Of a DNA stretch of 64,000 nt, positions 35,001 to 43,842 are shown piece after piece. The stretch covers positions 4,442,001 to 4,506,000 of the forward strand of contig OX387610.1 in assembly GCA_947568835.1 (NCBI GenBank), written 5' to 3'. Below the pieces are notes generated by a model, which searched no databases, was not told where the DNA came from, and worked only from the letters and a program-made list of their open reading frames with translations. Every line of letters begins with the position of its first letter. Within the stretch, counting starts at the first letter, position 1. The stretch comes from Protonemura montana (taxonomy: Eukaryota > Arthropoda > Insecta > Plecoptera > Nemouridae). Both the position numbers and the translations under genes were made by a program.

Positions 35001-35823
35001 AGTCCAATGTACTAGGTGCTAGGGGTTGAAAATGTCTCTGTGTTATTCTTATGGGCCATGTTTTTCCAAGCAGTCCAATGTACTAGGTGCTAGGGGTTAA
35101 AAAATCCCTCTGCGTTATTCTTCTGGACCATGTTTTTCCAAGCAGTCCAATGTACTAGGTGCTAGGGGTTGAAAATGTCTCTGTGTTTTTATTATGGGCC
35201 ATGTTTTTCCAAGCAGTCCAATGTACTAGGTGCTAGTGGTTGAAAAATGTCTCTGTGTTATTCTTATGGGCCATGTTTTTCCAAGCAGTCCAATGTACTA
35301 GGTGCTAGGGGTTGAAAATGTCTCTGTGTTTTTGTTATGGGCCATGTTTTTCCAAGCAGTCCAATGTACTAGGTGCTGGGGGTTGAAAAATACCTCTGTT
35401 TTTTTGTTATTGGCCATGTTTTTCCAAGTGCTAGAGGTTGAAATGTCTGTGTTCTTTTCATGGGCCATGTTTATTTTATGCACCGAAGTGGAAAGACATC
35501 AACATTGATGTTTGCTTGTAGTTGTGGCAATATTGGAAGCATATTGGTTCATAATGAGGCAACACATATTGGAGATAAAATTAATTTCCATTTAACTTTG
35601 CTCGACCTCCACAGCTTTTGACTTGTTTACTCCGAGCTTACATTAACCCCCTGTTTGTTTTGTAGTGGATTCCATGATGGCCGAAGCATACACAGCGGCG
35701 GAAGTTGCGAGCCTGGTTAAACGCATGAAGGAACTGGAGGCGGCGCTGGCCTTTTATCAGAGCCAAGAGAGAACTGGGCACAACTCTGCATCCAACCTGT
35801 CCGGATCTGGCCAGCGACTCTGA
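22973..35823 (+). CDS. Giant tandem-domain protein, six exons, unrecognised
   Basis: Exons 22973-23092, 24119-24260, 24776-25041, 25321-31749, 32050-34459 and 35666-35823 join in phase and total 9,525 nt (3,174 residues). I do not recognise the family. At least nine stretches of about 85-95 residues share a plan: G-x-V-x-x-L near the start, a central V-x-I-x-G-R or similar, then G-M-x-V-x-V and a closing A-x-V-x-L. They sit at about residues 4-87, 93-176, 455-553, 1085-1167, 1180-1270, 1370-1455, 1533-1617, 1747-1840 and 1948-2036, and a doubtful tenth follows. The plan looks all-beta, perhaps OB/S1-like. Between and after them lie 28-residue repeats (607-1030), a charged Lys/Glu-rich linker, 5-residue repeats (2446-2732), acidic 20-residue repeats (2737-3090) and a C-terminal coiled coil. 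No signal peptide or membrane segment is seen. The start at 22973 has a good context (A at -3, G at +4); the exon extends left to an acceptor at 22937, so a leader exon exists. Confidence 0.8.
23140..23330. repeat. AT-rich ATATCAT microsatellite-like tract
   Basis: Irregular repeats of ATATCAT and AATATCAT fill intron 1 of the giant gene and are followed by AGATAGATAGATAG at about 23308. Confidence 0.7.
24119..24260 (+). CDS. Giant gene coding exon 2
   Basis: It begins in phase 0 after TTGACAG and ends in phase 1 at GTGAGT. It encodes AFSPEEELAPLSEILSKGMA and the end of domain 1 (RGFCLQASIELC). Confidence 0.85.
24776..25041 (+). CDS. Giant gene coding exon 3
   Basis: It begins after CTTCCAG and ends in phase 0 at ACG/GTAGAG. 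It encodes domain 2 (ARITNLYGPGNTGYLRYEGN ... GQTVKITFTQHI ... MAFISMAIKSST). The frame runs on to a TAG at 25237, so the intron must be removed. Confidence 0.85.
25321..31749 (+). CDS. Giant gene coding exon 4 (6.4 kb)
   Basis: A single 6,429-nt exon follows acceptor TTTCCTTCCAAG. It holds domains 3-9, the 28-residue repeat block and several Lys/Glu-rich linkers, one with basic runs (KARKRKRAKK) that look like a nuclear localisation signal. The frame would stop at TAA 31768 if the intron at 31750 were kept. The donor CAG/GTTATT is weak, so a retained-intron isoform ending in VIINFI is possible. Confidence 0.88.
26611..27880 (+). repeat. 84-bp coding repeat (28 residues), 15 units
   Basis: Units read QCASSAPPKVLSKGPLQADQ followed by SKIKEKDN. 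Two units (near 26850 and 27600) lack six bases and so lose KE without a frameshift. Substitutions are mainly PL/LP/PP/QQ and S/T. DNA identity between units is very high, which points to recent unequal exchange. Confidence 0.95.
31750..32049 (+). other. Predicted 300-base intron 4 of giant gene
   Basis: Donor GTTATT; acceptor CAAATCCGCCAG. Phase 0 on both sides. It contains in-frame stops, so splicing is needed to join the two long frames. The acceptor lacks a strong pyrimidine tract. Confidence 0.6.
32050..34459 (+). CDS. Giant gene coding exon 5
   Basis: It begins VAAYVITAVLSRLPGFVTAE and has a helical, non-repetitive region of about 120 residues (AAFIIRNITNLVFNALAEEM; VVEHIINESARMFAFVITKF) before two repeat blocks. 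It ends in phase 1 at G/GTAAGT. If the junction to exon 4 is wrong, this would be a separate gene; no ATG precedes the region in frame, which favours joining. Confidence 0.8.
32428..33290 (+). repeat. 15-bp coding repeat (KIIDx), about 57 units
   Basis: The unit is aagatcattgacaac with variants, encoding KIIDN, QIIDK, KIIDS, KIIGN and KIIES. Blocks of ten or more units recur as longer modules (compare 32500-32760 with 32820-33070). A GATC occurs in almost every unit. Antisense frames are also open because the period is a multiple of three. Confidence 0.95.
33292..34370 (+). repeat. 60-bp coding repeat (20 acidic residues), 18 units
   Basis: The unit is about DDVNDSPVVDDLVVDVELST. Some units lack one residue (LVDVELST or TDVND), always by exactly three bases. 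All 18 units keep one frame, which indicates selection for the reading frame. Confidence 0.95.
34711..35480 (+). repeat. 72-bp tandem array in intron 5 of giant gene
   Basis: Ten copies, each starting CAAGCAGTCCAATGTACTAG, at spacing 70-73, then a degenerate end at 35427. It is not coding: unit lengths vary by one base and break every frame. Confidence 0.9.
35666..35823 (+). CDS. Giant gene coding exon 6 (coiled coil, stop)
   Basis: Acceptor GTTTGTTTTGTAG precedes it. Joining after the phase-1 G gives VDSMMAEAYTAAEVASLVKR, then MKELEAALAFYQSQ, a predicted coiled coil, and ends GSGQRL with TGA at 35821. No canonical AATAAA is seen in the next 800 bases. Confidence 0.8.
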
Positions 35824-36004
35824 CTTGACCACGAGGCACTGGGTATGCAGGAACGATTGGGTTGTGGATGCTAATTTTAAGTCCTTGGTTTTAAGATTTG
35901 TAATTGATTTATTCTAACCTATGAATTTAGTTAAAATCTCTTGTTTTGAAAAGAAATTGGCGTGAGAAGAAAAGGATAGAGGAAACCAAATGGTTTGGCG
36001 TAAT

Positions 36005-36100
36005 GTCCTCGTGAGATCACGAAATGTAAGCAACACTGCGCTTGGTCAGGTATTGGATGTGTGGCCATCATTCACATGCTAAGTTCTGTTTGGGATTTGA
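36005..36100 (+). mobile_element. SINE head fragment
   Basis: The 5S-like head (TGTAAGCAACACTGCGCTTG, then GGTCAGGTATTGGATG) and CACATGCTAAGTTCTGTTTG are present; the body is missing. Confidence 0.6.
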
Positions 36101-36429
36101 GTCTTGACCGATTTTGCTAAAAATTGCAGGGGGTCTAATTTGAGAACACGAAAAGGTGTTCTGAAAATTTGGTTTAGATCGGAACAGGCGTAAAGAGCGA
36201 TCACAAATGGGGAAAAAGAACTAAGAAACCAGAAAAAAACTGATTTTTTTCTGGGGTAAGTGAATTTGAAGATTTCGTTCTGTTCAATTAGCTTGCTACG
36301 CTCATAAATCTTGACGTGTGAATATATGCTATCATGTGAATTGGTCCCACGAGAATGGATATGGCGAGTTGCCTGTTACACAGTTAGAGTTGTTGGCTCT
36401 TTTGTTGATGTGACACCATATCTATCAAT

Positions 36430-36600
36430 GCCAAATGCATCTTGCCAAAATTTCAAAAGTTTAAAATTCTCAGAAATTCTCAAAATTTCTTGACAAGTGC
36501 ACCAAGCGGCGCAAATTTTCTTCTCCAATAAGTTGTGCTCCCTCTGTCTTTCCAATTTCTCCACAACAAAATTCTAGCTCCCATTGCTACCTGTTCCTCA
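36430..36600 (-). repeat. Dispersed repeat X, inverted copy
   Basis: Reverse-complement wording of 13885-14070: GCGCAAATTTTCTTCTCC and GTGCTCCCTCTGTCTTTCC. Confidence 0.4.
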
Positions 36601-36609
36601 CCAAAATTA

Positions 36610-39600
36610 ACTGATTTTTTATTCCTCATAATAAAACATTTGGTAGAACAAAAATACATGTTGTCAGATGTCAAGGAAAAAAACAAATAATACGACTTTA
36701 CATTGTAAAATCCATATTGTATATTATATATATTGTAAATAACAATATTGTTACGTAATTTTTACCGGCTAGAGTCGAACACTACCCAATAAACAGTTGT
36801 CATGTTTGTTTTAGAGTCGTGAACACGACATTTTGGCGCCAACGTGACACTCTGAAGTCTCTTCGAAAGCTGCAAAGTGTCGCCAGGAACATGATTCGCA
36901 GTCAGCGGCCGTGATATGACTCGAAACGAACAACTTGTGATACGAGTTAATGCTCGCAATTGTGATACGATTATTGGAGCTCAATTTGAACCTGCATGTT
37001 TTGTTACCATTAGAAATGTCCATGGCAATTTCGGTATGTGATAGCTAAGTATCTGGGTAAACAATCGGTATGAAACGAGTCAGTATGTTTGAGATGATCT
37101 ATGTAGCCGGCCTGTTGTAGCAGTTATCTAACCTGAAGTGTTGTATCGTAAAGTGCGTAGGTCATGGTGAGAGGAAAAGGTTAATGCTAAAATTTATTTA
37201 TTTGCTAAAACGTTAATGCGCGAAAGATCGCCAGCAATGACTACTACCGACAAAAATGGAGGGTGCCGGCAGATACTCATAGGTGGAGTCAATGTTGTAC
37301 AAAATTTAATTTCCTTATTTCTCGCAGACACATTTGAGACTGGACTATGCTCAATTCATCTTTATTAATGCAAACCTCAGCAGCTTATAGTTATCGATAT
37401 TTTGAGTTTTAATAATTTAATTGCAGAGGTTTAATGAAAAGAACGGTTGCAAGCGCCATCATGTAGCACCTACCGTTGCCATGTGTAGCCGGCTCGTTTG
37501 CTATGCTTTATTATATTTATACTTTCTCCCTCACCTACTCACTCAACGGTTGTATTTTGCTTGCAGTTTCTACAACTTGTCTGGTCTTTGTCCTTTCAGG
37601 GCAGTCGTTTTTGTTTAGTGAAGTAAGCAACCAGATGTTAAGATCAATTTGATTGGCAAATTTCCTTGGTATTATTTTATAACTTGCCAAATGCGTCTTT
37701 AACTGACAGTTATCTTAAAAAAACCTTTTAAAACAGACCTTTGGTGTGTTACAGTAATTTCTTAGGTTTCTTGCTGGTTGTAAAGCAATAAACAGATCAT
37801 GTTTGCAAGGTGGCCTATTGTTCAGCTGTCATTTTTAAATAACTTTGCAGCTTTTTGTACATTCAGTGTATCTGGAAGATAGGCCCCTGAAAACTTAATA
37901 TCAGCTGTTATCTTATCACTTAATGGCCATCATCACTTTGGTAATTTTTATATTTTTTGAATTGTTTTTAGTTTCTTGATCATTATTTTGGGGGCCCACC
38001 TTGGTCTTAATTTATAAATTGTCAATATCTTCTTCAAATGTTGAATGACAATCAAGCTTTTTTATATGTATGTTTTTATTTTAATATAATTTGTCAGCTA
38101 TTGTGTCAAATGCAAGTTTTGTAATATGCAATACCTGCATATATATTTATATATTTATATTTGATTACAATGTTGTTTCACTAGTTCTAGCATTATTTTA
38201 TAGTCCCGCTCACTCAATTTTTCCCCACTATAACTCTCGCTGGACCGATTTTGAAGGATGCATAGCCAGCTGTGTTGTGCTACTGATACATGTGTGCTTA
38301 AGGTGATTTCTCTGATCCTGAGTAGAACATTTCTTTAACTTGTTTTTATATTTAATATTAGATATCTATATTTTCTAATAATTAAATTCCCCAGATTTGT
38401 ATTCTACTGGAGTGGCGACCTGTTGATTGACAGCAGTTCTTGATGTATTTTCTCAAAGTTTGCCGGAAAAAAATCAAGAACCTGAATCAGGTGTGCTTAA
38501 TTAACGAAACGGCTAATCCGTCTAAATGACTGGTGTAAAACAAAAGCGTATTAGAGGTAATTCACCGCTTAACTGCATTATGTAACCGATAACGCTTTAA
38601 ATTACCTGTTTGAAACACCAGGATGTTAAGTAAGACGTTGAAGCGAAAGGATTTCCAACTTAAATTGTCTATTAAAACTTATTTAGTATATTTCATGCCT
38701 TGAAGCTTTGAAAAGAAACTAACCATTGGTGATTTGCTTAAAAGTACAAATAACATTGTCGCTTTGAATCAATTGCGCGATCGTATCTAGCGAGAGCCGT
38801 TGAAGATACATTTCTAGGTCATCAATTTCAGTTTTTTTGGGCCAAGTTAACCTTTATGATACGAGGCGACAAAAATTTTCATGCCGCTGACGATGTGAAC
38901 AAAGCCAAAGGTGAAATGTAATCGAATTTTGCAGTCTTCATTACAGTTTCACTAGAAACTTTGTGAACTCCAAGGTGGAAAAGATGAAGAATTCGAACAA
39001 AATGAAGGTAGCTGGCTGTTGAAAGATTACCTTCAAAAATTTCTAAAAACCTTTTCTAGAGAGCAAAATTGTTAACAACTGTTAGTTAGTTTTAGTTATA
39101 AACTGCCTCAACTTGCATTTTAATGAAATAATTTTATTACACACTTTAATAATTTTTTAAAACATTTAATTTTGAAATTACACATTTTTATTAACAGGAT
39201 CAAAATTGATACTGCGTTCGTCCGTTTGAAACGGCGCCATTTATCATAGTTGATGAAATCCCACGGGTTGGCAACAAAACAGGCGAAGCTTCATGGTCGA
39301 GTTCAAATGTGCATTCTTATCCTACTAATGCCGTTGAAAGGATCTGTCGTTGGGCTGGAATGCTTGACATTGCGTTACGGTCTGTTGTTGGGGCTTGTTA
39401 ATGGGTGTAATTAAAAGATACCATTCTGTCAGGTAGTGGGTTGGTATGGAAGGCGGGTTGTCAGGCCATGCAAATGGACAGTACGGCCACAGTGCATCAG
39501 TTTCTATGCGGTTCAGTGCGATCTACTTGCTTTCGAGTGCGCGTTCTTTGCTTGGAGACAGCGATTTCTTGTCCATGTCGTGTGTCTGCGTGTGCCTTTG

Positions 39601-39640
39601 TATGTGTCCTTGTGCGTGACATTGCGTGTGTTTGAATGGG
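36610..39640. other. No gene recognised; intergenic
   Basis: AT-rich with short open frames only. A possible 50-base exon at 39656-39705 is discussed separately. Confidence 0.45.
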
Positions 39641-39764
39641 TTTCGTTTCTTGCAGTACTCGTTCTTCGAGAGAGCTTTTGGTGTGGCGCGAATAATTATC
39701 TTTGGGTAAGTTTGTTTTCTCTTAGTAAAGTACGGTTGCGTGTGGGAAAGTAAGGGTTTGTGAG

Positions 39765-40135
39765 ATGCGCTGGGTCGCGTCGGTTATTGGATGGTTGACA
39801 ATTACACACATGACCAGTTCTGTTCTGGAGAGTTTGAGTTATGCATGTTACTACAGCAACTATATTCGCCTTGCTTATGAACCTCTTGACACGATGGATT
39901 TTTGGATGAATCCTGTTGTTCGCTTTATACTGTTCTTCGGAAGGGACGTTAAGCCGGTGATCCCCTTGGTGCTCATTCACAGGCTTAGTTTACGTGATGG
40001 CACGGTGGCACCGGATATCCCCTCCTAAGTTTTGTCATCATCATCCACTCATTCACCGACACCATGAGACCAGAGCCACAGGGACAGTTTTCAAAACAAT
40101 GCGTCGTTGAACCCCAAGGATCAATCGGCTTGCTG
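39765..40135 (+). mobile_element. 5S-derived SINE, near full length
   Basis: Degraded head (GCGCTGGGTCGCGTCGGTTA), then ACACATGACCAGTTCTGTTC, GCCTTGCTTATGAACCTCTT, CGGAAGGGACGTTAAGCCGG and the tail CAATGCGTCGTTGAACCCCA. Confidence 0.8.
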
Positions 40136-40357
40136 TAGCCCTAAGAGTAGGGCGGGCGGCCGCATTCAAAGGGGGGGCCATGTAGTTGATAACGCTACTG
40201 AGATGATCGCAGCGTTCGAAAGCTCGTGCCCGTACCGCCTTGCAAAATACCAAAAAAAAACATGTCCTATCAGGACAACGTGTGGTTGCATTTAAATTTA
40301 CTTATACACAAAATAATAATAATCTTACAACATAGTAAAGTATCAAATTACTGAGAA

Positions 40358-41278
40358 GGGTTATTTGAGGTCAGGAATCATTTGAGATCAGCTGGCTGGA
40401 TCCTATACTCTATCCAGGTTATTTGAGATCAGCTAGCTAGATCCTATACTCTATCCAGGTTATTTGAGATCAGCTGGCTGGATCCTATGCTCTATCCAGG
40501 TTATTTGAGATCAGCTGGCTGGATCCTATACTCTATCCAGGTTATTTGAGATCAGCTAGCTAGATCCTATACTCTATCCAGGTTATTTGAGATCAGCTGG
40601 CTGAATCCTATGCTCTATCCAGGTTATGTTAAAACAGCTGGCTGGATCCTATGCTTTATCCAGGTTATTTGAGATCAGCTGGCAGGATCCTATGCTTTAT
40701 CCAGGTTATTTGAGATCAGCTGGTTGGATCCTATGCTTTATCCAGGTTATTTGAGATCAGCTGACTGGATCCTATGCTCTATCCAGGTTATTTGAGATCA
40801 GCTGGCTGGATCCTATGCTCTATCCAGGTTATTTGAGATCAGCTGGCTGGATCCTATGCTCTATCCAGGTTATTTGAGATCAGCTGGCTGGATCCTATGC
40901 TTTATCCAGGTTATTTGAGATCAGCTGGTTGGATCCTATGCTTTATCCAGGTTATTTGAGATCAGCTGACTGGATCCTATGCTCTATCCAGGTTATTTGA
41001 GATCAGCTGGCTGGATCCTATGCTCTATCCAGGTTATTTGAGATCAGCTGGCTGGATCCTATGCTTTATCCAGGTTATTTGAGATCAGCTGGCTGAATCC
41101 TATGCTCTATCCAGGTTATGTTAAAACAGCTGGCTGGATCCTATGCTTTAACCAGGTTATTTGAGATCAGCTGGTTGGATCCTATGCTTTATCCAGGTTA
41201 TTTGAGATCAGCTGGCTGGATCCTATGCTCTATCCAGGTTATTTGAGATCAGCTGGCTGGATTTTATGCGCTCACTCA
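40358..41278 (+). repeat. 41-bp satellite, about 22 units
   Basis: Each unit contains GAGATCAGCTGGCTGGATCC and TATGCTCTATCCAGGTTATT. Variants (TAGCTAGATC, GTTAAAACAGCTGG, TGGTTGGATC) recur in sets, so multi-unit blocks were duplicated. Confidence 0.95.
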
Positions 41279-41284
41279 CGAAAC

Positions 41285-42850
41285 CCCTTTTTATTGACTC
41301 ACTAAAAACATTGAGGAAGACACCGTAGAAGACATGTAACATTTCGGTTTATTATGAAAAATATATAAGCATGTCAGGTTTGCGCTTCGGTGTAGTCGAC
41401 TCGACACGTGCATGGCCGGACACACTGCCGAAGTCTACCGATTAATTTCGAGTTCCAGTAAGCGGCGTCCTGATTGGTCAACAGTGCTAACACCGCGATA
41501 ACACCACACACTTTTTAACCTTAAGCCACAAATAAGAAGAAATTTTGTTCGCTAGTACACGTAATCCCTGTTTCAACTATTGTATACGTGTTTATATATC
41601 AATAGGTAAGCAATTTTTACAAAATCTCATTCTTCTGAAGATGGTTTTCGTGTAAAACACTTCACAATTAATTATTTTACATTTTTTTTTTTACATATAT
41701 CCTTGCCATTCTGTGATAACGCTATCTATGACTGTCTGAGTTCTTTCAAACATAACAACTTGGGTTACCAATCTTTACCAATATGCACGGTAGAGATTTT
41801 ACAATTTTACTACAATTTTTTCTTACTACCTATATCAAATTACAATTCAGTGTCACGCACTTTCAGTGAGTGCGTGTGGGGGCTAGTGCATGATCATCGA
41901 CATCAACGAAGTGACTGGCATCACTCCAGTACGAACAGATTTTTTACACAATAAAAAAAAATTTCTCGTTTGAAAACGAAGAGCGGTCGGTACATAATGT
42001 ACATTGCTTGTTTCCACCAACACGTTAGTCTTTCCACACACGGAAATCCAGGCGAACTGGCCCAATTAATATTTACAGATTGGTAACAGCAGCTCCTGTG
42101 TCGTATACAGGCCTGTTCACAAACAATTTCACACACGAGACAATTTATTTTTTATTTTGGCAGTGAGGTCTAGCTTTGTTTGAAAAAAAAAAAGATAACA
42201 TTATCGTAATTGTTAAATCATATACCCTAAGTTATTCAACTTCTACAGACGATTTATTTTATAGGTTCTATAAAATAACATTCCTTGCCCGCAGAGTTCT
42301 TCCCGGAACGTGATATAGGGCACCCTAAGGGTGAACCCAAGAGAACATTTCCTTGTCTAAAAGTTCAGCACTGCAATCCGGTTCTTGTGTCTGAAGCCTG
42401 CAGGAGTTTTACGCTGTAGTTATATGAAAACTTTGGTTAAATCCGTGCTAAAACTTGAGTTGTTCGACAAAAAGCATGCATTTCATTTCACATCCGCTGA
42501 AGTTGACAGCTAAAAAAAAAACAATTGAAATGTCTCGTTTATGTTTTCCAAATGCTACGTAGCTATATTGTCATTTCCACATCACTTCATAAGCGCTTAT
42601 AAATTTCACTCGCCAATGTTCATGGTCGTCGGTTTTGATCACAAGGTTCGAAGATTATTTCTGCACTGGCATTTCAAAGGTTAGAACAAACCAAATGCTT
42701 ACCCACAAGCTACGCCACTTACGAGCGTGACAGATCGCGTGAGATTTGAAATATCCATTCTAACCCGACCACTTTGATCCACTGTCCCACTGATCCTCTT
42801 CACCAGCCCATGTCCACGTCTACAGACGCCATCTTGAGCCGGCTCGTGCT
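41285..42850. other. No gene seen; likely 3' region of the CUB gene
   Basis: TTTATT at 42253 and 42144 are AATAAA on the minus strand and could be poly(A) signals of the gene that ends at 42857. Nothing else is recognised. Confidence 0.4.
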
Positions 42851-42856
42851 CTGACA

Positions 42857-43842
42857 TCAGTAAGGCACGTTCACTTCGTCGTCCTCCTCCTCCGCACGCT
42901 TATGACAACAAGCCCTGCACAGTACAATCAAACACGAGACTGCCAAAACGCCTCCGCCCGTCGCGCCCAGCCCTATCGCCAGCCAGTTGACACTCTCCAC
43001 CTCAACCCTAGCGCACAGCTCGACGGCCTCGTCGCTCGGTCCCATCGCGGTCGCCGTGCCCGGCGAGTTGGAGTTGATCTCGTCGTAGACGCCAAACAAC
43101 GTCACGTTCGGACAGTTGACGACGCCGTTGCATACCAGCCGTGCCGGGATACAAACTCCCGAGTCGCCGGGGCAGACAAATTCGCAGCCTTCCACGACCT
43201 CTCCTTGCCCGACGACGCCGTCCTCCGTAAGCCGCGACGTCATCAGTGTGCCGTCGGGGTTTCGCGGCAGGTGGAACAATTCGGTCCACGCGATCTTGAA
43301 CGAAGCCTGTGCCGGCGATAGCGTCCCTATGTACTTGATCGTAACGGAGGGCAGGTCGCCGTTCGCACCCTTTGAGAGTTCGGCCGCTGACATGATGGGG
43401 ATCTCTTTGGCTGCGCTCGTGTTTTCTCCGCAGACCGTCAGGTATGGCTCCAACCTGCCCGGCAGGTACACCTCGATGAAGCCGTCTTCGCAGTGCTTCG
43501 ACGCGAACTTGAGCTTGTCGAAGTGCAGCCAGAGGTCGCGCTCGCGGGACACGCGCAGCTCCCAGATGCATTGCAACGTCTTCGGGGGTTCGACGTAGCC
43601 GAGGGCGTCGTAGAACGGGAAGTGGAGCTCGCCGTCGGTGGTCGACGGGATGACGGGTGGGCCACAGAGGGGACCGTGAACGAACTCGTAGTGGGCCTCG
43701 AACAGTGGCTTGGGATGCTTGAAGTAGCTGGAGGCTGCGTGTTGGGAGTCGACCAGCAGCTGGAGGTTGAGTTGTTCGGTTCGTGACACGATCGTCACCG
43801 GCTGGCCGACTTGCTTGAGCTTCAGTGGTGGGTTGGAGCCTC
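42857..43842 (-). CDS. CUB gene last exon (CUB, LDLa, membrane helix)
   Basis: Acceptor TATTCTAG. It encodes a final CUB domain (CGPPVIPSTTDGELHFPF to FKIAWTELF), a linker, the LDLa-like module with a degenerate calcium-binding end, the membrane helix and an acidic tail. Stop TGA at 42857-42859. This exon is the most GC-rich of the gene. Confidence 0.95.

Noticed and set aside
40358-41278. CRISPR-like regular repeats
   Set aside because: There are no unique spacers; the units are contiguous and the genome is eukaryotic.
43008-43665. Arg/Ala-rich frames on both strands over the last CUB exon
   Set aside because: High GC content removes stops; the CUB frame is the one with conserved motifs.
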